Positions 57,036 through 64,000 of a DNA stretch of 64,000 nt are shown one piece after another. This stretch comes from Nitrospirota bacterium (GTDB taxonomy: Bacteria > Nitrospirota > Nitrospiria > Nitrospirales > Nitrospiraceae): the NCBI GenBank assembly GCA_040757595.1, contig JBFLWP010000001.1, forward strand, positions 62,001 to 126,000. Reading direction: 5' to 3'. Positions within the stretch are counted from its first letter, which is position 1. Each line of letters begins with the position of its first letter. The position numbers were made by a program, and so were the translations under genes. Under the pieces are notes generated by a model. That model did no database searches, had not been told where the DNA came from, and was given only the letters and a program-made list of their open reading frames with translations.

Positions 57036-58555
57036 GCCGGCTCGGCACGGGCCTGGGCGTCCTCGGGACGGTCCTGGCCGTCGGCGGGTTCGTGGCCTAC
57101 AGCCTGCTGCCCGGGCAGCTCTGGCTGGCGACCCTCTGCGAGGGGCTGGCCCTCGTCTGCCTCGTGGTCTTCTTCGTGCTCCGCTTCGAGACCCTGAAGG
57201 CCTTCTCCGCGCGCCGCTCCACCAGGCTGGGCGCCGGCAGCCTCCTCATGGTGGTCCTGTTCGCCGCCATCCTGGTGATCGGGAATTTCCTGGCCGCGCG
57301 CCACTCGCACCGATGGGATCTCTCCGAGACCCAGCACTTCACGCTGGCCCCCCAGACGCACCGGGTGCTCCGGGGGCTCCCGCGCGAGGTCAAGATCACG
57401 GTCTTCTCCCAGGACCGGAGCCCGTCGCACGCCACCTACCGCGACCTGCTCGACAGCTACCGCCAGGCGACCGACAAGCTGAAGGTGGAGTTCGTGGACC
57501 CGGAGCGGCAGCCGGGCGTGGCCAGACAGTACGGCGTCACCCGCGTGGACACGGCCGTCGTCGAGAGCGGCGCCCAGACGACCAGGATCACCGCCCCGTC
57601 GGAAGCCGAGCTGACCGGCGCGCTGATCCGCGTCTCGAAGGACGCGAAGAAGAAGGTCCGGTTCCTGGAGGGGCACGGAGAGCGGAGCATCGCCGACCAG
57701 GAACGGAACGGGCTCTCGGTCGCCAAGGAGGCGCTCACGAAACAGGGCTATGAGGTGGAGCCGCTCTCCCTCCTCCAGGCCAGCTCGGTGCCGGAGGACA
57801 CCTCCGTGCTGGTGCTGGCCGGACCCAGGCGGCCGGTGACCCAGGAGGAGAAGGAGCGCATCGTCCAGTACGTGGCCGGTGGGGGGCGGGTCCTGATCCT
57901 GCTGGACCCGGACTCCCAGGCCGAGCTCGACGACCTGCTGCGCCGCTGGGGCGTCAAGGCCGGCAAGGGGGTGCTCGTGGACCTGCAGGACCGGCTCGCG
58001 CAGGGCGACCTGACCGCGCTCATGGTCCGGACCTTCACCGAGCACGAGATCACCCAGGACTTCAACTTCGCCGTCCTCTTCCCGCTGTCCCGCCACCTGG
58101 CCTTCGATGAGCAGGCCGGCAAGGACTGGGACTTCGTCCCCCTGGCCCGCACCTCCCCGCGGAGCTGGGCCGAGACGAACCTGCAGGGCCGCGTGGTCGG
58201 CTTCAGCGAGAAGGAGGACGTGCAAGGCCCTCTCCCGCTGGCCGCGGCCCTGACCCCCAAGAAGGCGCCCGAGGAGGGCAAGCGGCGCGCGGCGCTGGTG
58301 GTGGTCGGCAACTCCTCGTTCGCCAGCAACGCCTACGTCAACTTCCCGGGCAACACGGATTTCCTGCTGCACACGATGGGCTGGCTGGCCGAGGAGCGGG
58401 AGCTGATCTCGATCACGCCCAAGGAGCCGGCCTTCCGGCCGTTCATCCCCAATCCCACGCAGGAGCGGATCCTGCTCTACGTGCAGGTGCTGCTCCTCCC
58501 GTCCCTGACGTTCCTCTGGGGGATGACGACCTGGCGCCGGCGGCGGCGCCTCTGA
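57026..58555 (+). CDS. GldG-like ABC exporter auxiliary protein
   Basis: 509 residues. Three hydrophobic segments lie at the N-terminus (about 7-28, 35-52, 68-90). A large extracytoplasmic domain follows with HTLAPQTHRVLRGLPREVKI-type start, then VRFLEGHGERSI and LVLAGPRRPVTQEEKERIVQ. The C-terminus has a membrane anchor (LLYVQVLLLPSLTFLWGM). The middle matches the ABC_transp_aux family. It overlaps the permease gene by 10 bases; a second Met two codons on is also possible. Confidence 0.88.
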   Translation: MEMSRLGTGLGVLGTVLAVGGFVAYSLLPGQLWLATLCEGLALVCLVVFFVLRFETLKAFSARRSTRLGAGSLLMVVLFAAILVIGNFLAARHSHRWDLSETQHFTLAPQTHRVLRGLPREVKITVFSQDRSPSHATYRDLLDSYRQATDKLKVEFVDPERQPGVARQYGVTRVDTAVVESGAQTTRITAPSEAELTGALIRVSKDAKKKVRFLEGHGERSIADQERNGLSVAKEALTKQGYEVEPLSLLQASSVPEDTSVLVLAGPRRPVTQEEKERIVQYVAGGGRVLILLDPDSQAELDDLLRRWGVKAGKGVLVDLQDRLAQGDLTALMVRTFTEHEITQDFNFAVLFPLSRHLAFDEQAGKDWDFVPLARTSPRSWAETNLQGRVVGFSEKEDVQGPLPLAAALTPKKAPEEGKRRAALVVVGNSSFASNAYVNFPGNTDFLLHTMGWLAEERELISITPKEPAFRPFIPNPTQERILLYVQVLLLPSLTFLWGMTTWRRRRRL

Positions 58556-58567
58556 GCCCATGGGCGA

Positions 58568-58653
58568 GAGGCAAGGGGTGAGAGGCGAGGGGTCAAGAGC
58601 AACGCGAAGCCGACCGTGCCCATTGCCTCCAGCCTCGCACCTCTAGCCCCGAT
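58568..58653. repeat. GAGGCGAGGGG-type repeat between the GldG-like and DUF4340 genes
   Basis: GAGAGGCAAGGGGTGAGAGG and GGCGAGGGGTCAAG repeat a purine-rich word. An inverted, degenerate version (CCTCCAGCCTCGCACCTC, then TAGCCCC) follows at about 58626-58650. The whole 105-base gap thus has the same palindrome-of-short-words design as the other intergenic elements, with a fourth word. Confidence 0.4.
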
Positions 58654-58660
58654 TGGTCTT

Positions 58661-60067
58661 ATGCGACAAGCCTGGCTCACGATCCTGATGGCGCTGGTGC
58701 TGGCAGGGTTAGGCGCCTACGTCTACTGGGTCGAGCTGCCCGCCGAGCGGAAACAGGCCGACGCGGAGGCGCAGGAGAAGAAGCTCCTCCCCTTCGAGGA
58801 GCGGGAGATCACCGGCCTCACGGTCCGGACCGACGGGAGCGAGGTGGTCCTCGCCGCCGCCGAGCCCCGGACCTGGCGCATCACCGCCCCGATGCAGACC
58901 GAGGCGGACGCGCGCGAGGTGGACGCCATGGTCCGGGCGCTCGCGCTGGGCAAGGTCTCGCGGGTCGTGCAGGAGCAGGCGGCGGCGCTCGCGCCCTTCG
59001 GCCTCGAGAAGCCGCCCGTGGTGCTGACGGTCTCGGCCGGCTCCCGCCAGGAGACCCTCTCGCTCGGCGACAGCGGCCCGATCTCCTCCACCCTCTACGC
59101 CCTGCGCGGGTCGGACCGGAAGGTCCTGCTGACCACGCTCGCCCCCAAGGACTTCCTGAACAAGACGCTGCTGACCTTCCGCAAGAAGGAGGTGCTGCGC
59201 CTGGACCAGGGGGAGGTGGACCGGGTGCGGCTGACCTCCGCGGCCGGCGAAATCGTCCTCTACCGCTCCGACCAGGCCTCCCCGCACGGGCCGGCCGCTC
59301 CGGCGGCCGGCCGGAAATGGAAGGTGGTCTTCCCGATCGAGGCCGAGGCCGACCAGGCGGAGGCGCGGGGGCTGCTCCTGAAGCTGGAGGACCTCAAGGC
59401 GCTGGGCTTCGTCGATCCGGGATCGGAGCAGGCGGCGCTGCTGAAGCGGCTGACGACGCCGGCCGTCAAGATCACCGTCCACACGGCCGGCGGGGACCAG
59501 ACCGTCAAGCTCTTCCAGCCGGACCCGGCGAGCGGGGAGGCCTACGCCGTCACCGCGCCCGAGGCGCCGGTCTACCGGGTCAGCCCGCAGGCCATCCGGG
59601 ACTTCACCAAGGAGCTCTTCACCCTCCAGGACAAGCGGCTCCTGGGGATGAACCTCCAGGACGTCGCCATCCTGTCCGTCAAGACCCGCGAGGAGCAGTA
59701 CGTCCTCATCAACCAGAGCGGAACCTGGGTTCTCGAAGACCAGCCGGCGGAAAAGCTCAACCAGGAGAAGGTGGCCCTCTTCGTGAGCCGGGTCGCGGAC
59801 CTGCCGGCGGAGATCCGGGTGGTCAAGCAGGCCGGACCACTGGCCCCCTACGGCCTCTCTTCGCCCGCCGCCGAATTCACCGCCACGGGCAAGGACGGCA
59901 AGACGAAGGGCCGGCTGATCCTGGGGACCAAGACCGGCGGGCTCGTCTACGCGATCGGCCAGGGGCTCCCGGGCATCCACCAGGCCCGCTCGGACCTCCT
60001 CTCCCAGATTCCCGCCAAGCGCGAGCTGCCGGCCGGCGCCGAGCCGGGAGGCGGCACGAAATCATAA
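58661..60067 (+). CDS. DUF4340 domain protein, membrane-anchored
   Basis: 468 residues from the ATG at 58661 (RQAWLTILMALVLAGLGAYV). One N-terminal membrane helix at about 5-24 is followed by an extracytoplasmic region with repeated modules of the DUF4340 type (ITGLTVRTDGSEVVLAAAEP, WRITAPMQTEADAREVDAMV; repeated at AILSVKTREEQYVLINQSGT). Members sit next to GldG-like exporters in many genomes, as here, and probably act with them. Function unknown. Confidence 0.85.
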   Translation: MRQAWLTILMALVLAGLGAYVYWVELPAERKQADAEAQEKKLLPFEEREITGLTVRTDGSEVVLAAAEPRTWRITAPMQTEADAREVDAMVRALALGKVSRVVQEQAAALAPFGLEKPPVVLTVSAGSRQETLSLGDSGPISSTLYALRGSDRKVLLTTLAPKDFLNKTLLTFRKKEVLRLDQGEVDRVRLTSAAGEIVLYRSDQASPHGPAAPAAGRKWKVVFPIEAEADQAEARGLLLKLEDLKALGFVDPGSEQAALLKRLTTPAVKITVHTAGGDQTVKLFQPDPASGEAYAVTAPEAPVYRVSPQAIRDFTKELFTLQDKRLLGMNLQDVAILSVKTREEQYVLINQSGTWVLEDQPAEKLNQEKVALFVSRVADLPAEIRVVKQAGPLAPYGLSSPAAEFTATGKDGKTKGRLILGTKTGGLVYAIGQGLPGIHQARSDLLSQIPAKRELPAGAEPGGGTKS

Positions 60068-60143
60068 ACAGTGGTAGGATGCGCCGGACCGAGGGTCGGA
60101 ACATCGGGCAACCATTCACAAGACAAGGAGGAGGACGAAGGAC

Positions 60144-60446
60144 ATGACGACGATGCGACTCGGCATGATGATGGTATTGGCTGCGGCCTTATTCACCAGC
60201 GCCTGCGCGACCCAAGAGGGAGACTCCATGCCTGCCGGCTCCGCCGGGGCAAGCATGGACGGCGGCCAGGCGAGCGCCTCGACTCCGCAGGGACGGCCCG
60301 CCTCCGGCACGGCGGGGGACACGCTGCAGGCCTGCATGGGCCGGATTCCGTCCGACGCGAGCGCGGGCCAGCGCATGTTCGCGGAGGAGAGCTGCAAGCG
60401 GGACCAGGAGAACCGGAAATCCATCCTGGCCGTACCGGGCCAGTAA
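60144..60446 (+). CDS. Small lipoprotein of unknown function
   Basis: 100 residues. The N-terminus MTTMRLGMMMVLAAALFTSAC forms a lipoprotein signal with Cys21. A Gly/Ser/Ala-rich disordered part follows, and a short C-terminal helix contains two Cys (ACMGRIPSDASAGQR and EESCKRDQENRK) that could form a disulfide. A strong AGGAGG ribosome binding site precedes the ATG, and a 14-base hairpin follows the stop. Confidence 0.75.
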   Translation: MTTMRLGMMMVLAAALFTSACATQEGDSMPAGSAGASMDGGQASASTPQGRPASGTAGDTLQACMGRIPSDASAGQRMFAEESCKRDQENRKSILAVPGQ

Positions 60447-60452
60447 ACGGCA

Positions 60453-60486
60453 GTGGGGCAGGCTGCTCGAAGGCAGCCTGCCCCAC
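60453..60486 (+). terminator. 14-base perfect hairpin after the small lipoprotein
   Basis: GTGGGGCAGGCTGC (60453-60466) and GCAGCCTGCCCCAC (60473-60486) are exact inverses around a 6-base loop, 6 bases after the stop codon. There is no U-tract, so it could be a terminator of low efficiency, an mRNA 3' protector or a dispersed repeat. The remaining stretch to 60736 holds no gene that I can support. Confidence 0.5.
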
Positions 60487-60736
60487 CCGCTCTACCACCG
60501 CTTTCCTCGCCCCGCCCTTTCCCCGCTCCTTTGTAATCCCCTGTTTATTTGAATCGGTGGGCAGGCGGCGGACTCAGCACCTCTCTGTCAACCCTCAGCG
60601 AGACGCATCCGCGTCGGGGAAAGAGACCGGAGAAAAGGCTAATTGGGGGGCGGAAGCGGAAGTGCAGGAGTGTCGCGCGAAGGTCAGCGGGGATGGCGGC
60701 CTGCAGACAAGATGACATGGTCCTTTAAGCCCCTCT

Positions 60737-60913
60737 TCAGCCTACCGCTTGATAGATACTGGCGCCCCGGTCACCGTAGGATTCGTAGAAGTGCTGGAAC
60801 ACCGCCGAACACTTCTGCTTGTAGAGATCGGGTGTATAGATGCGCGGGAGTCCGTGGTCTAAAACATCCTCAATGGCCAGCTTCACCTGCGAGCGAGCGG
60901 CGGCCTTTTGCCG
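60737..60913 (-). pseudogene. hsdR: HsdR C-terminal remnant beyond an in-frame TGA
   Basis: 58 codons in the same frame as hsdR continue after the TGA at 60914-60916 and end at TGA 60737-60739. They read RQKAAARSQVKLAIEDVLDH ... KCSAVFQHFYESYGDRGASI, which matches the usual C-terminal tail of type I restriction subunits. The stop occupies the position of the Trp in the family's WRQK motif (TGG to TGA). A nonsense mutation or base-call error is therefore likely. Confidence 0.75.
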
Positions 60914-63900
60914 TCAACTGATGACCAGGAGCTGCTTGAGCTTTTTCAGGAGCTCTCGCGTGACCTTTTTCACTTCCTTGCGCTCTTCCGGGCTCAATTC
61001 CGGCCCCGGACGCGTCAAGATGTCGAAGATCACGAGTTCCTCTTCGGAGAGATGTTCCCGCACGTGGCGCTGTTGCTCGTCGTTCAGCGCCCGGCTGAGA
61101 GCCACGAGCTCGGTGAAGAGTTCCTCGATGTTCCGGCTGCCCGCATTGTAGGACTCGATCAGCGTCTCGAACTTCGACAGGTAATCCGCCCGCGTCCTGT
61201 TCAGGCGAATCAGCTTGTCCAATTGAGCGCGGATTGCGGCTTTCAGCCGCTCCAGTTCAAGGTTCTTCGTCTTGGACTTCGCGAAGCGCGCCGCTAGCGC
61301 CTCGAAGTCAATCTTCGCGAGATCGATGACGGCGGCGTGCTTTCCCTTGGCTAGCTCTCGGATGTGGAACCCGCCTGCTTCGATGGACTGGTCCAGCAAC
61401 AGATTCACCTTGTCGAGGACGGCGGTGATGTCAGCGGGCCGGCCTTCGCCGGTCCTCTCACGAATGGCGTCGGCAATCGTGCCGAGGCAGGAGACCAGGG
61501 ACAGGCATTCCAGCACGACCGGGTCCGGCTTTACCGCCTGGAACAGCGTGCGAACCAGGCGCTCGTGGGCGAGGAACTCCTTCCGCAGCGGGTCAGGGGA
61601 GACCAAGGCTTCGACGGCTTCCCCGATGAGTTGCACCCGCTCAAAGCCGCCTGCCGCCGCTTCGATGGCTTCCAGTCTCACCCCATGACCAGCGCAGTAG
61701 GTCTCGGCGTCTTCGACGGCCTTCCGTAGCTCGGCGACAAGTTGAGTCTTGTCCCGCACCGGCGTGGCGCCGCCGCGGCCTGCTCCATAGATTGCAAGCG
61801 CTTTTTCCAGTGAGGCAAAGACGTTGGCATAGTCCACGATCAAGCCGCTGTGCTTGCCGGGGAAGACGCGGTTCGCGCGGGCGATCGTCTGCATCAGCGT
61901 GTGGTTCCGCATCGGCTTGTCGAGGTACACCGTGGAGCAACTGGGCGCGTCGAAGCCGGTCAGCCACATCGCGCAGAGGAACACGAGGCGGAGCGGGTCT
62001 TGCGGGTCCTTGAACTTCTCGTCGAGCGGCTCGTCGTTCATCCGTTTGCGGTGCGCGGCGATGTCGAGGCCGAGTTGGTTCATCTGCTCGATCTCGTTCT
62101 GGGCTGGCGAGACGATCAGCGTCATGTCGGTGGTCGTGAGCACGCCGAGCCGCCGCCGGAGTTCCCGCACCCGGTCGGGGTCGGGTTGGACCTTGTAGCA
62201 GGCGAGCCGTTCCAAGTCCTGCTCCACCCGTTCGCGCTCGGCCTGCCAGTGCTTCCGCACCTTGTCGTACATGCGGAGCGCCGTCGCCTTGTCGATGGAG
62301 ACGACCATCGCTTTGCCTTGGAAACCGCGCCCGAGGAAGTGCTGCACGATGTCCCTGGCGACTTTCTCCAGCCGGTCGTCGCGGGTCAGGAGATGGTATG
62401 ACCGGCCCAGCTCGCGCTCCAGCCGTCTTTCCTGCTCCTCGTCCAGTTGGGCTGCCTCGATGAGCGCGTAGATGTCGTCGTTGAGCTTGGGGTTCTTCAG
62501 CTTCAGCTCGGGCGTGCGATTCTCGTAGAACAGCGGCACGGTCGCGCCGTCCTCGACCGACTGCTGGAAGTCGTAGATCGAAACGTAGTCGCCGAACACC
62601 TCGCGGGTGCGCTCCTCGCCTGCGATGAGCGGCGTGCCGGTGAAGGCGAGGAAGAGCGCGCGCGGCAGCGCGGCGCGCATGTTGAGCGCGAGATGGTCGT
62701 ACTGGGTGCGATGGGCCTCGTCGGTCAGAACGATCACGTCGGGCCGGTCGCAGAGGCGCTCGGCGGTCTGGAACTTGTGGATGAGCGTGAAGACGTACCG
62801 GTGGTTCTCGCCGAGCAACTGGCGCAGGTGCACGCCGCTCTGCGCGTGGCAGACCCGGCTTTCCGCCTCGCTCACCGCGCCGCAGGCCTTGAACGTCTTC
62901 GCGATCTGGTCGTCCAGTTCGGCGCGGTCGGTCACCACCACGAAGGTCCAGTTCCCCGGCACCTTGCGCAGAACCTTTTGCGCGAAGAACACCATGGCCA
63001 GGCTCTTGCCCGAGCCTTGCGTCTGCCAGAACACCCCGCCGCGCCCGTGCCCCTGCTGCCGCGCGGCCAACGTGGCGGCGAGGGCGTTGTTCACGCCGAG
63101 GACCTGGTGGTTCTGCGCGAGCACCTTGACCAGCCCAGCCTTGTGCTCGGAGAAGAGAGTGAAGTTTTCCGTCAGGTCCAGCAGACGCGGCGGGGTGCAA
63201 GTGCCGCGGAGCATCACCTCCAGCGACACGCGGCGGGGCTCGTCCTCGCGCTCGACGCGCTTCCACTCGAAGAACCGTTCCCAATCCGCCGTGAGCGAGC
63301 CCACGCGGCTCTCCGTGCCGTTCGAGGCGATGAGCAACGCGTTGTACCAGAAGAGCGGCGGGATGTCCGTCTTGTAGCAGGTGAGGTTGTCGTCGAACGC
63401 CTGTTGGGCCGGCACGCCGGGCTTCTTCAATTCCACGACCACCAGCGGCAGGCCGTTGACGAACCCGACAAGGTCGGGTCGCCGCGTGTAGAGCGACCTG
63501 GTGACGCTGAGCTGGCTGACGAGGAGGAAGTCGTTCGCCGTGGGATGGTCCCACTCCACCACTCGCACGCGCTCCGTCTTCTGCCCGCCGCGCGCCCGAT
63601 CCGGTACGGAGACTGTGACGCCTTCCTTCAGCCGCGCACAGACCTCCCGGTTGGCCGCCGCGAGGCTCATGGCCGAGCGGTCCCGCGTCAATTCTTCCAC
63701 CGCTGCGGCAATCGCCTCAGGCGGCAGGGCGGGATTCAGCCGCTCCAGCGCCGCGCGTAGCCGGGGAACCAGCACCACTTCGCCTTTCGTCTCCCGCCCC
63801 CGGAGCACTCCCTCTCCCACTGGGAGAGGGTGGCGCGTAGCGCCGGGGGAGGGTTCATTTCCGGTTGGAAACCGGAAATGAATGAACCACTCGCGGTAGA

Positions 63901-64000
63901 GGGATCGGGCCATCTCCTCCAGAATCTTGATCCGCCGAAGGTTATTCTCGATCAAGTCATCGTAGGCGGACAGGATGCCCGCGATTCGGCGTTGGATGGG
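60914..64000 (-). CDS. hsdR: HsdS tail fused to HsdR, type I restriction enzyme (partial, runs off the right edge)
   Basis: An open frame from the window edge. The first codons read [20 protein letters not shown] and then REWFIHFRF, the C-terminal signature of HsdS specificity subunits. After a repeat-encoded linker, HsdR begins near [18 protein letters not shown]. Numbering from the TTG at 63955: nuclease site Asp161 and ELK 175-177 ([15 protein letters not shown]), Walker A QTQGSGKS 311-318, DEAH 412-415, FTGTPL, and motif [15 protein letters not shown]. The typical first 40-60 residues of HsdR are missing. The frame ends early at TGA 60914-60916. HsdM is not in the window. Confidence 0.85.
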   Translation of the reverse strand, partial: PIQRRIAGILSAYDDLIENNLRRIKILEEMARSLYREWFIHFRFPTGNEPSPGATRHPLPVGEGVLRGRETKGEVVLVPRLRAALERLNPALPPEAIAAAVEELTRDRSAMSLAAANREVCARLKEGVTVSVPDRARGGQKTERVRVVEWDHPTANDFLLVSQLSVTRSLYTRRPDLVGFVNGLPLVVVELKKPGVPAQQAFDDNLTCYKTDIPPLFWYNALLIASNGTESRVGSLTADWERFFEWKRVEREDEPRRVSLEVMLRGTCTPPRLLDLTENFTLFSEHKAGLVKVLAQNHQVLGVNNALAATLAARQQGHGRGGVFWQTQGSGKSLAMVFFAQKVLRKVPGNWTFVVVTDRAELDDQIAKTFKACGAVSEAESRVCHAQSGVHLRQLLGENHRYVFTLIHKFQTAERLCDRPDVIVLTDEAHRTQYDHLALNMRAALPRALFLAFTGTPLIAGEERTREVFGDYVSIYDFQQSVEDGATVPLFYENRTPELKLKNPKLNDDIYALIEAAQLDEEQERRLERELGRSYHLLTRDDRLEKVARDIVQHFLGRGFQGKAMVVSIDKATALRMYDKVRKHWQAERERVEQDLERLACYKVQPDPDRVRELRRRLGVLTTTDMTLIVSPAQNEIEQMNQLGLDIAAHRKRMNDEPLDEKFKDPQDPLRLVFLCAMWLTGFDAPSCSTVYLDKPMRNHTLMQTIARANRVFPGKHSGLIVDYANVFASLEKALAIYGAGRGGATPVRDKTQLVAELRKAVEDAETYCAGHGVRLEAIEAAAGGFERVQLIGEAVEALVSPDPLRKEFLAHERLVRTLFQAVKPDPVVLECLSLVSCLGTIADAIRERTGEGRPADITAVLDKVNLLLDQSIEAGGFHIRELAKGKHAAVIDLAKIDFEALAARFAKSKTKNLELERLKAAIRAQLDKLIRLNRTRADYLSKFETLIESYNAGSRNIEELFTELVALSRALNDEQQRHVREHLSEEELVIFDILTRPGPELSPEERKEVKKVTRELLKKLKQLLVIS
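63810..63882. repeat. Cluster of palindromes translated in frame at the HsdS-HsdR junction
   Basis: CCCTCTCCCA/TGGGAGAGGG (63810-63830) is a perfect 10-base stem. GGCGC/GCGCC follows at about 63832-63844. Then TTCATTTCCGGTT/AACCGGAAATGAA (63854-63882) is a perfect 13-base stem with a 3-base loop. In the protein they encode a Pro/Gly-rich linker ([19 protein letters not shown]). The CCCTCTCCCA stem resembles dispersed palindromes common in GC-rich genomes. Confidence 0.7.

Noticed and set aside
60914-60916. TGA read as Trp (alternative genetic code)
   Set aside because: TGA ends many genes in the window, including tightly overlapping ones (adk, rpmD, rplO, lptA), so it is a normal stop codon.

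Overview
The window looks like a core chromosome segment of a GC-rich Gram-negative bacterium. LptA/B/C, Pal, RlpA and several lipoprotein signal peptides imply an outer membrane. Sigma-54, long-form HPF, a four-Cys LID adenylate kinase and the neighbourhood as a whole fit Nitrospirota or a similar deep-branching Gram-negative phylum, but this assignment is inference. No rRNA, insertion sequence, phage or CRISPR array is visible.

1-38,330 (all minus strand, so read right to left) is an almost unbroken run of core genes. In transcription order it holds tRNA-Tyr, tRNA-Gly, tRNA-Thr, tuf copy 2, rpmG, tRNA-Trp, secE, nusG, rplK, rplA, rplJ/rplL, rpoB, rpoC, rpsL, rpsG, fusA, tuf copy 1, then the S10, spc and alpha ribosomal clusters down to rplQ, then lptC-lptA-lptB-rpoN-hpf-rapZ. 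A perfect consensus sigma-70 promoter sits just before the first tRNA. The stand-out feature is that rplJ has no stop codon: L10 reads straight into L7/L12 as one 313-codon frame, while rplL keeps its own Shine-Dalgarno and ATG. Many intergenic gaps in this run carry imperfect palindromes built from a few short words.

38,333-41,739 (minus) is a small operon: a CsgG-like lipoprotein, a UvrD/PcrA helicase and a secreted HELFH metallopeptidase-like protein. 41,929-49,607 holds an unrecognised helical protein, a glycogen phosphorylase, a Cys-containing small protein, two HEAT-repeat proteins facing each other, a small basic protein and RlpA. 49,802-55,078 holds glycogen branching enzyme, an AI-2E-family permease, two lipoproteins (one is Pal) and a periplasmic small protein. 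55,306-60,067 is a GldA/GldF/GldG-like ABC exporter cassette with a DUF4340 protein, followed by a small lipoprotein.

60,737-64,000 (minus) is the edge of a type I restriction-modification locus. An HsdS C-terminal tail is fused in frame, through a translated palindromic repeat, to an HsdR motor subunit. That HsdR is cut 58 codons short by a TGA standing where a conserved Trp (TGG) would be expected. Glycogen metabolism, envelope biogenesis and translation are therefore intact, while the restriction subunit looks rearranged or broken.
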